Positions 1-10,275 are shown, numbered from the stretch's first letter. The stretch: 64,000 nt of DNA from Robiginitomaculum antarcticum DSM 21748 (GCF_000365025.1 NZ_KB823013.1:62001-126000), one strand, 5' to 3'. Program-made: numbers and translations. Notes: generated by a model from the letters alone, not told the origin.

Positions 1-1242
1 CGTGGCCAGATCATTGGATTTGCCCAGAACGGTGGACAGGCTGTTGTAAAGACGCGTCTCGCTTTCAGCTTTGATGCGCTCTAAATCCGTGGCGTCAACG
101 CCGCCGGACTCAAACCGCGCCATGGCCGCATCGATGGACGCTTTAACGTCGTCCAGATCTGTGCCCGGCTTGGCGCGCACGCGAAGGGTGAACTCGCCCG
201 CAATCTCATTGCCGCGGTGATAGGCGGCGACATTGGGCGCGAGCTTGGCGCTCTCCACAACTTCGACATACAGCGGGGAATTGCGGCTACCGCCAAATAT
301 CGCGGCCAGCATATCCAGCGCCACCTCGTCAGCATGCTGGCCCTGCACCGTCGGGAAAGTCAGGCGCAGCTCCGGCAATTTAGCGAAATTATCCTCAAAC
401 CACAGGTTTTTCGTCTCAGTCAGCATCACGGCTTGCGGCGCGGGCTTAGCCACATCGCGGCCGCGCGGAATTTCGCCGAACCACAGTGTCACTTTGCGCT
501 TAGTCTCTTCAATATCAATATCGCCAACAATCGACAAAGTCACATTATTCGGGCCGTACCAATCCTTATGAAACTCACGTAAATCGCCTAGCGTCGCCGC
601 TTGCAAATCCGGCAGAGCGCCGATTACGGTCCAGTTATATGGATGACCTTCGGGATAGAGGGCTTTGCGAATGACCTCGCCCGTATAACCGTAAACAGCA
701 TTATCAACGCGCTGCCGTTTTTCATTTTTCACCACCTGTTTTTCACGCCCCAGCGCGGCCGGCGTAACTGTATTAATCATGTACCCCAGACGGTCAGAAT
801 CAATCCATAAAATCTTATCAAAGGCATCCTTGGGCACGACTTCGTAATAAATTGTGCCGTCCGACCATGTCCCGCCATTACGCTGTCCGCCCCAATCGGG
901 AATCGCCTTGCGGTTCCACCCGCGCGGCACATTCTCGCTATCGTTAAAGGCCATATGCTCAAAAAAATGGGCAAAGCCCGTGCGCCCCGGCTTTTCGCGG
1001 TTTGACCCGGCGTGAATAACCGTCGTTACTGCGACGATAGGGTCAGAGCGGTCGACCTGCAAAATTACCTCAAGACCATTACCTAACGTGAATTTCTCAT
1101 ATTCAATTTTAAGCTCAGGCGTCTGTTGCGCATTTTGCGCTTGCGCAGCAGGCTGATCGCCACCCGTCTGCGTTGCGCTGTCTCCGCAGGCCGCAAGCGC
1201 AAAAGCGGCAACAGTCGATAGCAATAAAGTCCGAATAGTCAT
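1..1242 (-). CDS. M16 family zinc metallopeptidase, lipoprotein (3' end cut by window)
   Basis: The gene begins at an ATG at 1242, preceded by a GAGGG ribosome site, and reads leftward off the window edge, so only about 414 N-terminal residues are visible. They start with a lipoprotein signal ending in a lipobox LAAC (Cys about 19) and a Gln/Ala-rich linker. The inverted zinc motif HFFEH of M16 (pitrilysin/insulinase) peptidases follows near residue 80. The later sequence, including a GDID-E-type segment, fits the first M16 domain and the start of a second. A periplasmic, membrane-anchored protease is the likely role. Family call is confident; substrate unknown. Such proteins usually run about 450 or 900 residues, so the missing part cannot be judged. 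Confidence 0.88.
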   Translation of the reverse strand, partial: MTIRTLLLSTVAAFALAACGDSATQTGGDQPAAQAQNAQQTPELKIEYEKFTLGNGLEVILQVDRSDPIVAVTTVIHAGSNREKPGRTGFAHFFEHMAFNDSENVPRGWNRKAIPDWGGQRNGGTWSDGTIYYEVVPKDAFDKILWIDSDRLGYMINTVTPAALGREKQVVKNEKRQRVDNAVYGYTGEVIRKALYPEGHPYNWTVIGALPDLQAATLGDLREFHKDWYGPNNVTLSIVGDIDIEETKRKVTLWFGEIPRGRDVAKPAPQAVMLTETKNLWFEDNFAKLPELRLTFPTVQGQHADEVALDMLAAIFGGSRNSPLYVEVVESAKLAPNVAAYHRGNEIAGEFTLRVRAKPGTDLDDVKASIDAAMARFESGGVDATDLERIKAESETRLYNSLSTVLGKSNDLAT

Positions 1243-1310
1243 AGCAGAGTCCCTCAAATGTTTGGGGGAGCGTAGCATAAGAGCAGTGGATTTGAAGGGT
1301 AAAGCGAAAA

Positions 1311-1772
1311 CTAAGAAATCGAATTCCCTCGAATGGTAATTTTTATTGCATCAGAATTCAGCCATTCGCTAAGTGAGTACAAAACCCTTTCTTCGCTCAA
1401 CTTAATTTTCCCGCGCAAAGCACACTCCCAAACAACGCCCACTCTCCAACCCTCAGTGAAAAGGTCGTTATAGTTCCTCATATCCCGTTCAGCATTGCCC
1501 GTGATTTTAGCTTTCCAAAAGTCTTCGCGAGTTTGAGGCCAAGAAAATCGATAACAATTATGCTTATGCCAAAAGCATCCATTTACAAAAATAACGGCTC
1601 GGTGTTTTTTGAATTTTAAATCCGGCTTGCCAGGAAGTTGTTTATTATGAAGCGAATAGCGAAACCCGGCACCATGTAATAATTTTCTTATTTTGAGCTC
1701 AGGGGAGGTATTTTTTGATTTTACTGCAGACATATTCTTTCTACGCGATGCAATAGTGTGTATATCCACCAT
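1311..1772 (-). CDS. vsr: Very short patch repair endonuclease (Vsr family)
   Basis: A 153-residue protein with the Vsr signature: SKNTSPE near the N-terminus, GFRYSLH, LPGKPDL and the block VNGCFWHKHNC, which carries the metal/zinc-binding His and Cys residues of the family. Vsr enzymes nick beside the T in T:G mismatches that arise when 5-methylcytosine deaminates. It follows a cytosine-5 methyltransferase and an HpaII-like nuclease on the same strand, 23 nt after the nuclease stop. That is the known arrangement for V.HpaII-type genes, so it probably repairs deamination at the sites methylated by this cassette. The gene is AT-rich compared with its core-genome neighbours. Confidence 0.93.
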   Translation of the reverse strand: MVDIHTIASRRKNMSAVKSKNTSPELKIRKLLHGAGFRYSLHNKQLPGKPDLKFKKHRAVIFVNGCFWHKHNCYRFSWPQTREDFWKAKITGNAERDMRNYNDLFTEGWRVGVVWECALRGKIKLSEERVLYSLSEWLNSDAIKITIRGNSIS

Positions 1773-1795
1773 AAAAATTCACTAAGTTGTAAAAT

Positions 1796-2890
1796 TTAAG
1801 CAAATCGAATTTGCAGTTTCAAATCCGTATATATTTTACCATTTTCAAAAATTATTTCCAGATAAGGCGCTTGCCTAGCCCCCGGGCTATCAAACTTAGT
1901 GTTTTGGAACAGATAATTTAAGAAAACATCGCGGTTAAATGCATGATAACATAATACTTCCCCAGTTTTAACTACAATCAAGTAACCGCCGTTTGCTTTC
2001 GACTCTCCATTCCAAGGCCTGGATGGTTGCATTCCTAAAGCGCTTGCGACAAGCAGCTGTTTAAGCTTAAATTCATAGTCATCTCTATTGAGTTCGAAAT
2101 TGAACTTCGCTTTCAAGAATTTTGATGCCGAAAGGTGCTCTACAAGTTCGTTTAAACGATTACCTTGTTTTGAAAAGAAACCAACCAGCATCTCTGCAAG
2201 AAATTCAGGCAACATAGTATCAATTTTTCTGAGAGTTTTTTCGAATTGAACAGATGACATTGAAACAAAATTAAACTCACCTCCAAGCTCAAGTATTGCA
2301 CTTACACGGTCCATATACTTACTAACTGAATTGCTTTCATTTATTTCAGAAACCTGTTTCGCTTGATCGGGAGAAATACCAACAAGCTCATATCGAAACA
2401 ATGTATGGCCAGAATGATTTAATAAAGTTGCCTTATTTTTAAGCATAGACTTCACCGAAAAGCCTGAAAGCTCAGCAGTATTTGTATTTCTGTCTAAAAT
2501 TGTCGCAAAAATATCGGCTTTTTCACTACTTGGCGCCTTCAAAGAAGTTCGCAACAATGAGTTCATTAATACTTCTGCATCAGGAATTGAAAATGATCGC
2601 CCCTTGCCGGAAAGAATTGATTCAAAAATTCCGGACAATTTGGACGAAATTTTTGCACGAGGTAACTCTGCCAGAACATTATCTTCCGCGTTCAAAACTA
2701 TAACATTTATACCTTCTGACTTATAAACTAATGCGCCATTCACAGGATCACTAAAATATAGGCGCAAAAATTCAAAAAAGCGGCCTTCTTCAATTTGAAG
2801 ATTCTTGTCTGCTGAAGGTAATTTCCTGGCATCTAAAATTTTAAAGAAGGCGTATAATTCAGCCCATTCTCCAACATTACCCGTAATCAC
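1796..2890 (-). CDS. HpaII-type type II restriction endonuclease
   Basis: A 364-residue protein close to the length of R.HpaII (about 358). The N-terminus GNVGEWAELYAFFKIL and a later D-x-NLQ segment match what I recall of the HpaII restriction family. So does the C-terminal run GGYLIVVKTGEVLCYHAF ... NTKFDSP ... KLQIRF, which is typical of that group. It starts with GTG, whose G is shared with the TAG stop of the upstream methyltransferase (TAGTG), giving translational coupling. Predicted role: cleavage of unmethylated CCGG, inferred from family membership only. The gene is AT-rich, fitting horizontal acquisition. I cannot point to the catalytic residues with certainty. Confidence 0.8.
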   Translation of the reverse strand: MITGNVGEWAELYAFFKILDARKLPSADKNLQIEEGRFFEFLRLYFSDPVNGALVYKSEGINVIVLNAEDNVLAELPRAKISSKLSGIFESILSGKGRSFSIPDAEVLMNSLLRTSLKAPSSEKADIFATILDRNTNTAELSGFSVKSMLKNKATLLNHSGHTLFRYELVGISPDQAKQVSEINESNSVSKYMDRVSAILELGGEFNFVSMSSVQFEKTLRKIDTMLPEFLAEMLVGFFSKQGNRLNELVEHLSASKFLKAKFNFELNRDDYEFKLKQLLVASALGMQPSRPWNGESKANGGYLIVVKTGEVLCYHAFNRDVFLNYLFQNTKFDSPGARQAPYLEIIFENGKIYTDLKLQIRFA

Positions 2891-4014
2891 TACAATGTCT
2901 CACTACCGGCAAAATGTGGTTGGCCTAGATATTCAATCAAAGACTTGGCCGTCGCTCTAATCGCCGGAACTGCAACAGAGTTTCCCAACTGTTTCATTGC
3001 CTGAGTTTCAGAAACAGGAAATTCAAAATTGTCCGGGAAGCCCATCATTTTGCGTCCATAAAAACTGTTTAAGCGAATGACATTACCTGCAACAGAATAA
3101 GTGTCCCAATTACGGCGATCCATCAGGCCAGAGCCACGCCCACCAACGCGTAATGTATAGCCGACTGCTTTATTGCATGGCTTACCGAATATGTCCGACA
3201 TAGTCATATTTAGCGGTTCAGCATCAGGAAACTTGAACGTGCTTTCTTCGGATTTCTCGCCACGGAATCCAACCATAAATATACGTGGACGATGTTGAGG
3301 AAGTCCATGATCGGAAGCTTTGACCATTTTGTGATGAAATGAGTATCCAAGGTCTTCGAGTGTCTTCTGAATAACTGCGAATGTTTTTCCTTCATCATGG
3401 TTCTTAATGTGTCGAACATTTTCTAAGAAGAAAGCCGAAGGTTGTTTCGCCTCAATAATGTTTATGATATCAAAAAACAGGTTGCCGCGATTCTCTTTTG
3501 CCTCATGAAAACCGCGTTTATAGCCTGCTTGCGAAAAAGGCTGACACGGAAATCCTCCGCACAAAATATCAAAGTCAGGAATATCCGCAGGAGCGACTTC
3601 TTTAATATCTCCTGCAAACTTTTTGTTCATGAAAAGCGCAGAAGAAATTTTTCTATGATTGTGCTCGTATGTTTTACGCGCGTGTATATTAATTTCAGAA
3701 GCGAACACGCACTCAGCATCAAGAGAATGAAGTGCTAAGTGAAATCCGCCAATCCCTGCAAACAGATCGATAAATTTAAGGGGCTTTGAAACTTGTATCT
3801 GATCAGCTTTGTTTCGGTAAGACTTAGGGTCATCAATATTTGACACCAAAGCCAATCCTTCTAAAGCCTTGATCGTTGATATCGCTGGACGCTTAGCACC
3901 GTTTTCAAAAGCTTCAATCTCTTTTATAGGCACACGCAAGAACTCTGCTGCGCCACTTACAGAAAGTTGTGCAGATTTTCGTAGCTCTGTAAATATCGGT
4001 TCTGCGCGTCCCAC
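2890..4014 (-). CDS. DNA cytosine-5 methyltransferase with N-terminal HTH
   Basis: A 374-residue protein. Residues about 5-55 look like an XRE-type helix-turn-helix (SVSGAAEFLRVPIKEIEAFE). From about residue 80 a full C5-methyltransferase follows: motif I FIDLFAGIGGF (81-91, SAM binding), motif IV GGFPCQPFS with catalytic Cys157, motif VI ENV (198-200), motif VIII QHRPRIFMVGF and motif X QLGNSVAVPA. It starts with GTG after an AGGAAAA ribosome site and is coupled to the nuclease gene by a one-base overlap. Predicted role: protective methylation of the nuclease's site (CCGG if HpaII-like). The HTH may also control transcription of the cassette, as in other C5-methyltransferases with such extensions. 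AT-rich. Confidence 0.93.
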   Translation of the reverse strand: MGRAEPIFTELRKSAQLSVSGAAEFLRVPIKEIEAFENGAKRPAISTIKALEGLALVSNIDDPKSYRNKADQIQVSKPLKFIDLFAGIGGFHLALHSLDAECVFASEINIHARKTYEHNHRKISSALFMNKKFAGDIKEVAPADIPDFDILCGGFPCQPFSQAGYKRGFHEAKENRGNLFFDIINIIEAKQPSAFFLENVRHIKNHDEGKTFAVIQKTLEDLGYSFHHKMVKASDHGLPQHRPRIFMVGFRGEKSEESTFKFPDAEPLNMTMSDIFGKPCNKAVGYTLRVGGRGSGLMDRRNWDTYSVAGNVIRLNSFYGRKMMGFPDNFEFPVSETQAMKQLGNSVAVPAIRATAKSLIEYLGQPHFAGSETL

Positions 4015-4180
4015 GTTTTCCTCATTCTAAGAATCGAACTCAATGTGAACAAAACGGAAATATTTGCAAGGGGTAGAACCGTATATCCACACTAATTTAG
4101 GCTAATTTCATAAATTCGCTTCTCTAATATGGTTTTGGCCATAGATTTATAAACTCTGCCTTAGTAGCTAACCCCCTCCC

Positions 4181-4390
4181 TTACTTGTCGTATTTAAACC
4201 CGAACTCTAATGTCACTTGGTAATAGGCGACAGCGTCGTCTTCGATATAGCCGCGGGTTGAGATGACTTCGAACCAGTTCATGCCGCGCACGGATTTGCC
4301 GGCAGTTTTCAGCGCGTTTTGGATGGCGTCTTCGATCGATGTTTTGGACGTACCGACGATTTTGGATATGGCGTAGACATCATTTGACAT
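4181..4390 (-). CDS. Dodecin family flavin-binding protein
   Basis: A 69-residue protein with the dodecin pattern: a start MSNDVYAISKIVGTSKTSIE, a helix holding AIQNALKTA, then VRGMNWFEV, whose Trp is the residue that stacks on flavin in bacterial dodecins. The C-terminus VAYYQVTLEFGFKYD is also typical. Dodecins form 12-subunit hollow spheres that store or buffer flavins in the cytoplasm. The ATG at 4390 is preceded by GGGAGA. It stands alone between the restriction cassette and groES, pointing away from groES. Length is normal for the family. Confidence 0.93.
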   Translation of the reverse strand: MSNDVYAISKIVGTSKTSIEDAIQNALKTAGKSVRGMNWFEVISTRGYIEDDAVAYYQVTLEFGFKYDK

Positions 4391-4496
4391 TGGGGTCTCC
4401 CGTTAGGTGTGTAGCCATTCAACGCGCCCGCATACCCGTCCGTTCCGCGAAACACCGCCGCGCGAAAAAAAGTGCAAAATTCTCAGAGGCGCCCTG

Positions 4497-4524
4497 TTGA
4501 CTCTGCGCGCATCGCGCCTATCTC
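4497..4524 (+). promoter_or_regulatory. Probable groESL promoter
   Basis: TTGACT (4497-4502) and a -10-like TATCTC (4519-4524) are 16 bp apart. The predicted start falls at about the CIRCE element just downstream, which fits repression by HrcA. The -10 is a weak match, so the exact hexamer is uncertain. Confidence 0.5.
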
Positions 4525-4529
4525 CACAG

Positions 4530-4556
4530 TTAGCACTCGCGCTCTGTGAGTGCTAA
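4530..4556 (+). promoter_or_regulatory. CIRCE element (HrcA operator)
   Basis: A perfect 9-bp inverted repeat TTAGCACTC, 9-bp spacer, GAGTGCTAA. This is the CIRCE consensus bound by the heat-shock repressor HrcA. It lies 42 bp upstream of the groES start, so groESL should be HrcA-repressed and induced by heat. hrcA itself is not in the window. Confidence 0.96.
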
Positions 4557-4598
4557 GTCATATCAACTGGTACCACCTTAACAAGAGAGAGCTAGAGC

Positions 4599-4886
4599 AT
4601 GAAATTTCGTCCTCTGCACGACCGCGTTGTCGTAGAACGCGTCGCCGAAGAAACCAAGTCTGCCGGCGGGATCATCATCCCGGGCGCAGCGCAAGAAAAG
4701 CCTTCTGAAGGCAAAGTCATCGCCACAGGCCCCGGCGCCCGTGACGAGTCCGGTAAAATTGTCCCGCTGGATGTTAAAAAGGGCGATCGCGTCCTGTTTG
4801 GCAAATGGGGCGGCACGGAAGTCAAGATTGACGGCAAAGAGCTGCTGATCATGAAAGAATCCGATATTATGGGCGTGATTGGTTAA
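4599..4886 (+). CDS. groES: Co-chaperonin GroES
   Basis: A 95-residue GroES with the expected start [14 protein letters not shown], a mobile loop region around [22 protein letters not shown], and the C-terminal [13 protein letters not shown]. It forms the seven-subunit lid that caps GroEL and closes the folding chamber. It is first in the groES-groEL operon with 52 nt before groEL, and is preceded by a CIRCE operator and a purine-rich ribosome site (GAGAGAG). Length is standard. Confidence 0.98.
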   Translation: MKFRPLHDRVVVERVAEETKSAGGIIIPGAAQEKPSEGKVIATGPGARDESGKIVPLDVKKGDRVLFGKWGGTEVKIDGKELLIMKESDIMGVIG

Positions 4887-4926
4887 TCCAACCCGCTTGC
4901 ACATTCACTTACTTATAACTCTCTAA

Positions 4927-6579
<1,653 letters not shown>

Positions 6580-6630
6580 TTTAGCGCTTCGCGCAAAATT
6601 ACATCTGAATCTCTCAGATCCAAAACGATT

Positions 6631-6661
6631 AGGGCGGCCTCTCACAGGGCCGCCCTTTTTG
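6631..6661 (+). terminator. Intrinsic terminator of groESL
   Basis: A 9-bp GC-rich stem AGGGCGGCC / GGCCGCCCT with an 8-nt loop, followed by a run of Ts. It lies 51 bp after the groEL stop. Confidence 0.92.
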
Positions 6662-6678
6662 TTGGTATTTTTGATGAG

Positions 6679-6811
6679 CCACCCCCTCCGACCTTTTGGC
6701 GATGCCAAAAGCCCACCTCCCCCGCAAGCAGGGGAGGAAAACTTACGGGGCGCTCAATCTTTTGCTCCCCTGCTTGCGGGGGAGCTGGCGCGGAACGCGT
6801 CTGAGGGGGTG
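6679..6811. repeat. Intergenic palindromic repeat element, copy 1
   Basis: An imperfect large palindrome. The arms CACCCCCTC (about 6680) and GAGGGGGTG (about 6803) enclose a perfect 20-bp inverted pair at 6717-6736 and 6765-6784, rich in CCCC/GGGG with GCAAGCA. A block reading GACCTTTTGGCGATGCCAAA just inside the left arm and continuing to the first 20-bp arm is also found, inverted and diverged, near 23.6 kb. It encodes no credible protein. Probably a small dispersed, non-autonomous repeat. Confidence 0.65.
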
Positions 6812-6857
6812 ACGCGAGCGAAGCGAGCTAACATAAAACCCTCAAAACAATCCCCAT

Positions 6858-6891
6858 AAAAAAACCGCCCGTCTCAGATTGAAACAGGCGG
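6858..6891 (-). terminator. Intrinsic terminator of the SpoIIAA-like gene
   Basis: On the minus strand, ACCGCC and GGCGGT (with further partial pairing GTTTC/GAGAC) form a stem ending in a run of seven Ts. It lies 29 bp beyond the stop of the gene at 6920-7447. Confidence 0.8.
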
Positions 6892-6919
6892 TAAAATCAA
6901 ACGATCATCCCATCGTTAT

Positions 6920-7447
6920 CTAATAATCGACATTGCTCATCTTGAGCTTATCCCACGGATTGGCTGAGGGCTCAGGCTTCGTCTTTGGCGCGGGCTTTGT
7001 CTCGGCGGCGTCCGCTTTGGCGTACGTAGCGTCCGGCGCGTCGTCCTCGACATCGGAGAGCGACTCGCCTTTGAGCCATGCTTCGGCATAGCTGTCTTCG
7101 TCGCTACCAAATGCGCGAATAGTCAGGCCCGGAATAACCGCGCCTTCGACCTTGGCCGTGTTGCGGATAAACATGCTGTCTGTCACCACGGCGCATTTAT
7201 CGGCGCCCGGTACGGCGCGCAGCACATCAGCGACCGCGCGAAACCCCTTGCTGACCGCGCCCAGATCGGGGAAGTCGGCCTTCGCCATACGCACATGGAT
7301 ATTAAACGCGCCGTGCTCCTGCCCGGCTTGCGTCAGCCAGTCCAGTCCCTCGCGCATTGACTCGGCGTCAATCACGCCGCTCACGCTCATATGGGCGATC
7401 TGTTCTTTAAAGTCTAAATCCAGGCTCTCGGTCTTGAGAGGGGTCAT
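6920..7447 (-). CDS. SpoIIAA-like (STAS-fold) protein with Pro/Ala/Lys tail
   Basis: A 175-residue protein. Residues 1-130 resemble the SpoIIAA-like family (DUF3478 type): a beta strand IAHMSVSGVID, helices, then KCAVVTDSMFIRNTAKVEGA and GLTIRAFGSDEDSYAEAWL, which is the usual family ending. A low-complexity, charged tail of about 40 residues rich in Ala, Pro, Lys and Asp follows, which is extra to the domain. The family is cytoplasmic and small, possibly ligand-binding, with no firm biochemical role. It has its own AAGGAA ribosome site and terminator, so it is probably monocistronic. Confidence 0.75.
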   Translation of the reverse strand: MTPLKTESLDLDFKEQIAHMSVSGVIDAESMREGLDWLTQAGQEHGAFNIHVRMAKADFPDLGAVSKGFRAVADVLRAVPGADKCAVVTDSMFIRNTAKVEGAVIPGLTIRAFGSDEDSYAEAWLKGESLSDVEDDAPDATYAKADAAETKPAPKTKPEPSANPWDKLKMSNVDY

Positions 7448-7608
7448 ATATCATTCCTTCGGGTTGGCGGGTGTAAGTAAGAGCTACGGATAGATAGGGC
7501 ATTTGTTCCAAATGCAAGCCCGTAAGGCAGGGAGGAGGCGCGCGAAGGTCGTTAGTAAAATTAGCGGAGCGAGTTGGGTAAGGAGAAGTTGAGAGACTAA
7601 CCTCTCGT

Positions 7609-7714
7609 CCCGCTCATTCCTGCGAAGGCATGGCCGGTCTGGCGCACCAGATCCAGAGTCTCTAGCCCCGTATTCAGACGCTCTGGATCCCAGCTTTCGC
7701 TGGGATGAGCGGGG
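7609..7714. repeat. Intergenic nested palindrome
   Basis: Outer arms CCCGCTCATTCC (7609-7620) and GGGATGAGCGGG (from 7702) pair with one mismatch. Inner arms ATCCAGAG (7651-7658) and CTCTGGAT (7681-7688) pair perfectly. A small hairpin TCCCAGC/GCTGGGA sits at 7688-7704. It lies in the 370-bp gap between the SpoIIAA-like gene and the second restriction locus. The rest of that gap shows no gene. Confidence 0.6.
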
Positions 7715-7813
7715 TTAATGGTCTTAAACTACTCGATATTCACCGCGCCCCGTAAATTCAATTATCCCTGCGTATGCATTGATTTTCATAGATATTTGTA
7801 TCATCTAGACTGA

Positions 7814-9088
7814 ATGAGCAAACAGCCCGATATCAACACAGCATGGAACGCAATTTTTAAAGACTTAGAAATTGTCAATAAAGTTAAAAAGTTTGGTTTT
7901 CTTGATGTCACATCTCCCATTCTAAATAAATATTTCGAGTCACGACTTCTATGCAAAATAGACTTCAAAGAAAAGCTTCCAGCTGCATTCAAAAAGAATT
8001 CACTTTCGGTTTTGGCACTGAATAACGGTGTTTATCGCATTGCCCAAACAGATCCGTTTTTTAAGTTAGATATTACAAAGCTAGATTCTATAGCAACGGA
8101 AGAGATGTTTCTACCTTCATGGATTGAGACAATTGACCCTGATAATATCACAAGTGAATCTCAGGCTCTTGATGCGGCCGCGGCATCAGGTATTTTAGAG
8201 AGCTTTACGGGCCATAAAACTACGTTGACAGTTAGAGGGCGCAAACGGTGCGACCCGTTTACTTTGCGATTACCATCAATAAACTTGGGAATGCCTATTA
8301 TAGAATATCCTGTATCTGGTGTGCAAATAGAGATTGATGGGGGTTACGAAAATCCAACAGATTTGATACTAATAGAGGCAAAAAATACTATTTCTAAAAC
8401 TATGAATCTTAGACAACTAATATATCCTCAGTTACATTTCGAAAACACTTTGAAGAAGAATGTGTCAACAATTGTCATGTTCTATTGTAAAATAAGTAAG
8501 ATTTTCAATTTTATTCCGGTCACATTTATTCAACAAAAAGTTGTTCTTGATTATAGTAAAGTGAGAAGATTTAAACTTCGCGTGCCAGCCGCAATCAAAC
8601 AAACATCTAATGCTCTAAGACAGATTTTGCCTGTAAACGAATCCCTTACGGATATTAACGCACCATTTCCACAAGCCAATGATATAGATAAAGTTATCGA
8701 TGCATTTGACGTGCTTCTTGAGCGCGGTTCGCTCAGCAAATCTGAAGTTTTTGAAGACCTGCCTGTAAGTGTCGTAGGCAGACAATATGATTACTATATC
8801 AATGTGTTGCGTTGGATGAAGCTAGTTACTGTAAAGAGTGGTGTTGTAGATCTCACCAATAGGGGACAACAGATTGGGCGTCTAACCAACGATGAAAGAT
8901 TAAAAGCGATGCAACAAATTTTTCTTTCTGATGACTTAGTTAAACAAATGCTAACTAGATCTTTACCTGATTTGGACGCCGATTTATTAATTCAATATAA
9001 CATATCTGGTACTACGCCCAAGCGCCGACAAAGCACCGTTCGCAAGTGGGCCAAAGTATTTAAAGATAGAATTGAACCTTTGACATGA
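7814..9088 (+). CDS. Probable type II restriction endonuclease (PD-(D/E)XK-like)
   Basis: A 424-residue protein that I do not recognise by name. Around residues 170-190 there is a plausible PD-(D/E)XK nuclease core: a strand with E173 and D175, then [10 protein letters not shown] giving E188-x-K190, followed by a helix ([15 protein letters not shown]). The last third, with [15 protein letters not shown]-like and [14 protein letters not shown] segments, looks like winged-helix DNA-binding units. It sits 25 bp before a DpnA-like adenine methyltransferase on the same strand, the standard layout of a restriction-modification pair. The gene is strongly AT-rich compared with its surroundings. Nuclease function is an inference from context and the short motif. 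Confidence 0.7.
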   Translation: MSKQPDINTAWNAIFKDLEIVNKVKKFGFLDVTSPILNKYFESRLLCKIDFKEKLPAAFKKNSLSVLALNNGVYRIAQTDPFFKLDITKLDSIATEEMFLPSWIETIDPDNITSESQALDAAAASGILESFTGHKTTLTVRGRKRCDPFTLRLPSINLGMPIIEYPVSGVQIEIDGGYENPTDLILIEAKNTISKTMNLRQLIYPQLHFENTLKKNVSTIVMFYCKISKIFNFIPVTFIQQKVVLDYSKVRRFKLRVPAAIKQTSNALRQILPVNESLTDINAPFPQANDIDKVIDAFDVLLERGSLSKSEVFEDLPVSVVGRQYDYYINVLRWMKLVTVKSGVVDLTNRGQQIGRLTNDERLKAMQQIFLSDDLVKQMLTRSLPDLDADLLIQYNISGTTPKRRQSTVRKWAKVFKDRIEPLT

Positions 9089-9113
9089 TCCTATTTTGTT
9101 CTTATCGGTAGTC

Positions 9114-9977
9114 ATGTTCAAAAACGATTCCCAATACCATCTCTTTCACGGCGACATGCTGGACGTTCTTAATAAAAATGTTGAGGACCACTCTGTCGAC
9201 ATGATTTTCGCCGACCCGCCTTATAATCTGTCTAATGACGGGTTCACCTGCAAGGGCGGGCGGATGGTCTCGGTCAATAAGGGGGATTGGGACAGATCGG
9301 CGGGGGCAGAAGCCGATTACGAATTTCACCAAAACTGGATTGCGGCCTGTCACCGCAAATTGCGTGATGGCGGCACAATCTGGATTAGCGGCACCTATCA
9401 TTCTATTTTCCAATGCGGCTTTGCCTTGCAAACAGGCGGCTGGCATATCCTCAATGATATTAGCTGGTTCAAGCCTAATGCCTCTCCCAACCTGTCCTGC
9501 CGGATGTTTACCGCCAGTCACGAGACTTTGGTCTGGGCGCGCACGGCCAAGAAACACAAACATGTATTTAATTACAAGGCGATGAAATTTGGTGACTGGC
9601 CCGAAGACCCAATGAAAAAGCCGGATAAACAAATGCGTAGTGTGTGGTCGCTGCCGCTGACCAAAAAGAGCGAAAAACGCCACGGCAAACATCCCACGCA
9701 AAAGCCCGAAAGCCTGCTGGAGCGGGTCGTTCTGGCCTCCACCCATGAAGGCGACATTGTGCTCGACCCGTTTTGCGGCTCCGGCACAACAGGCGTTGCG
9801 GCCCTGCGGCACGGGCGGCGCTTTATCGGCATTGATATGGATAATGCCTATTTGGACGGGATAGCGCGCAAACGCCTTGATGATGAACTCTCGGCGCGCG
9901 AGGCCGGAACTGACGTGTCAACACAGGATGATTTTCTGGAGCAAATGCGCGCCGAGGTTGAGGCGGCGAAGGGGTGA
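9114..9977 (+). CDS. Site-specific adenine-N6 DNA methyltransferase, DpnA-like
   Basis: A 287-residue beta-class methyltransferase: the catalytic DPPY box comes first (residues 34-37, FADPPYNLS), and the SAM-binding FCGSGTTG box near residues 220-227. The sequence between, including [43 protein letters not shown] and RRFIGIDMD, closely matches what I recall of M.DpnA, the GATC-specific second methyltransferase of DpnII systems. I chose the ATG at 9114 over an in-frame TTG at 9096 because the match starts there. It probably protects the site cut by the upstream nuclease. GATC specificity is a hypothesis. GC content is nearer the genome norm than in the nuclease gene. Confidence 0.88.
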   Translation: MFKNDSQYHLFHGDMLDVLNKNVEDHSVDMIFADPPYNLSNDGFTCKGGRMVSVNKGDWDRSAGAEADYEFHQNWIAACHRKLRDGGTIWISGTYHSIFQCGFALQTGGWHILNDISWFKPNASPNLSCRMFTASHETLVWARTAKKHKHVFNYKAMKFGDWPEDPMKKPDKQMRSVWSLPLTKKSEKRHGKHPTQKPESLLERVVLASTHEGDIVLDPFCGSGTTGVAALRHGRRFIGIDMDNAYLDGIARKRLDDELSAREAGTDVSTQDDFLEQMRAEVEAAKG

Positions 9978-10031
9978 AGGTTTCGGGCCACTCCTAAATT
10001 CGATATATTCTACGGCGCTTTACTGCCGCCT

Positions 10032-10158
10032 CGTCCTTCGAGTCCACGCGCTTATAGCGCGTCCTCAGGATGAGGCTTAGTTTTGATTTAAAATTAAATG
10101 CCTAACTCACAAACACCTCATCCTGAGGCGGGCCGGTAGGCCCGGTACTCGAAGGACG
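10032..10158. repeat. Intergenic inverted repeat (CCTCATCCTGAGG type)
   Basis: Two nested perfect arm pairs: CGTCCTTCGAGT (10032-10043) with ACTCGAAGGACG (10147-10158), and CCTCAGGATGAGG (10063-10075) with CCTCATCCTGAGG (10116-10128). This resembles the short palindromic repeats common between alphaproteobacterial genes. It lies in a gene-free stretch after the adenine methyltransferase. Confidence 0.75.
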
Positions 10159-10275
10159 GGGTGTTAGCGTGCGATTTTCCCGCAATCCCCATCTTTACTT
10201 TGACCTTCTCCTCATAAAACCGCGCTTTTAAAAAGATACATCCCCGCCCTCTCATTCTCCCCTATCTTTAAACTG

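Noticed and set aside
6660-6860. A plus-strand ORF of about 66 codons after groEL
   Set aside because: It is made from the palindromic repeat, with no start signal or domain.
9096-9113. TTG start for the adenine methyltransferase
   Set aside because: It adds six residues of poor composition; ATG 9114 aligns with the M.DpnA-type start.
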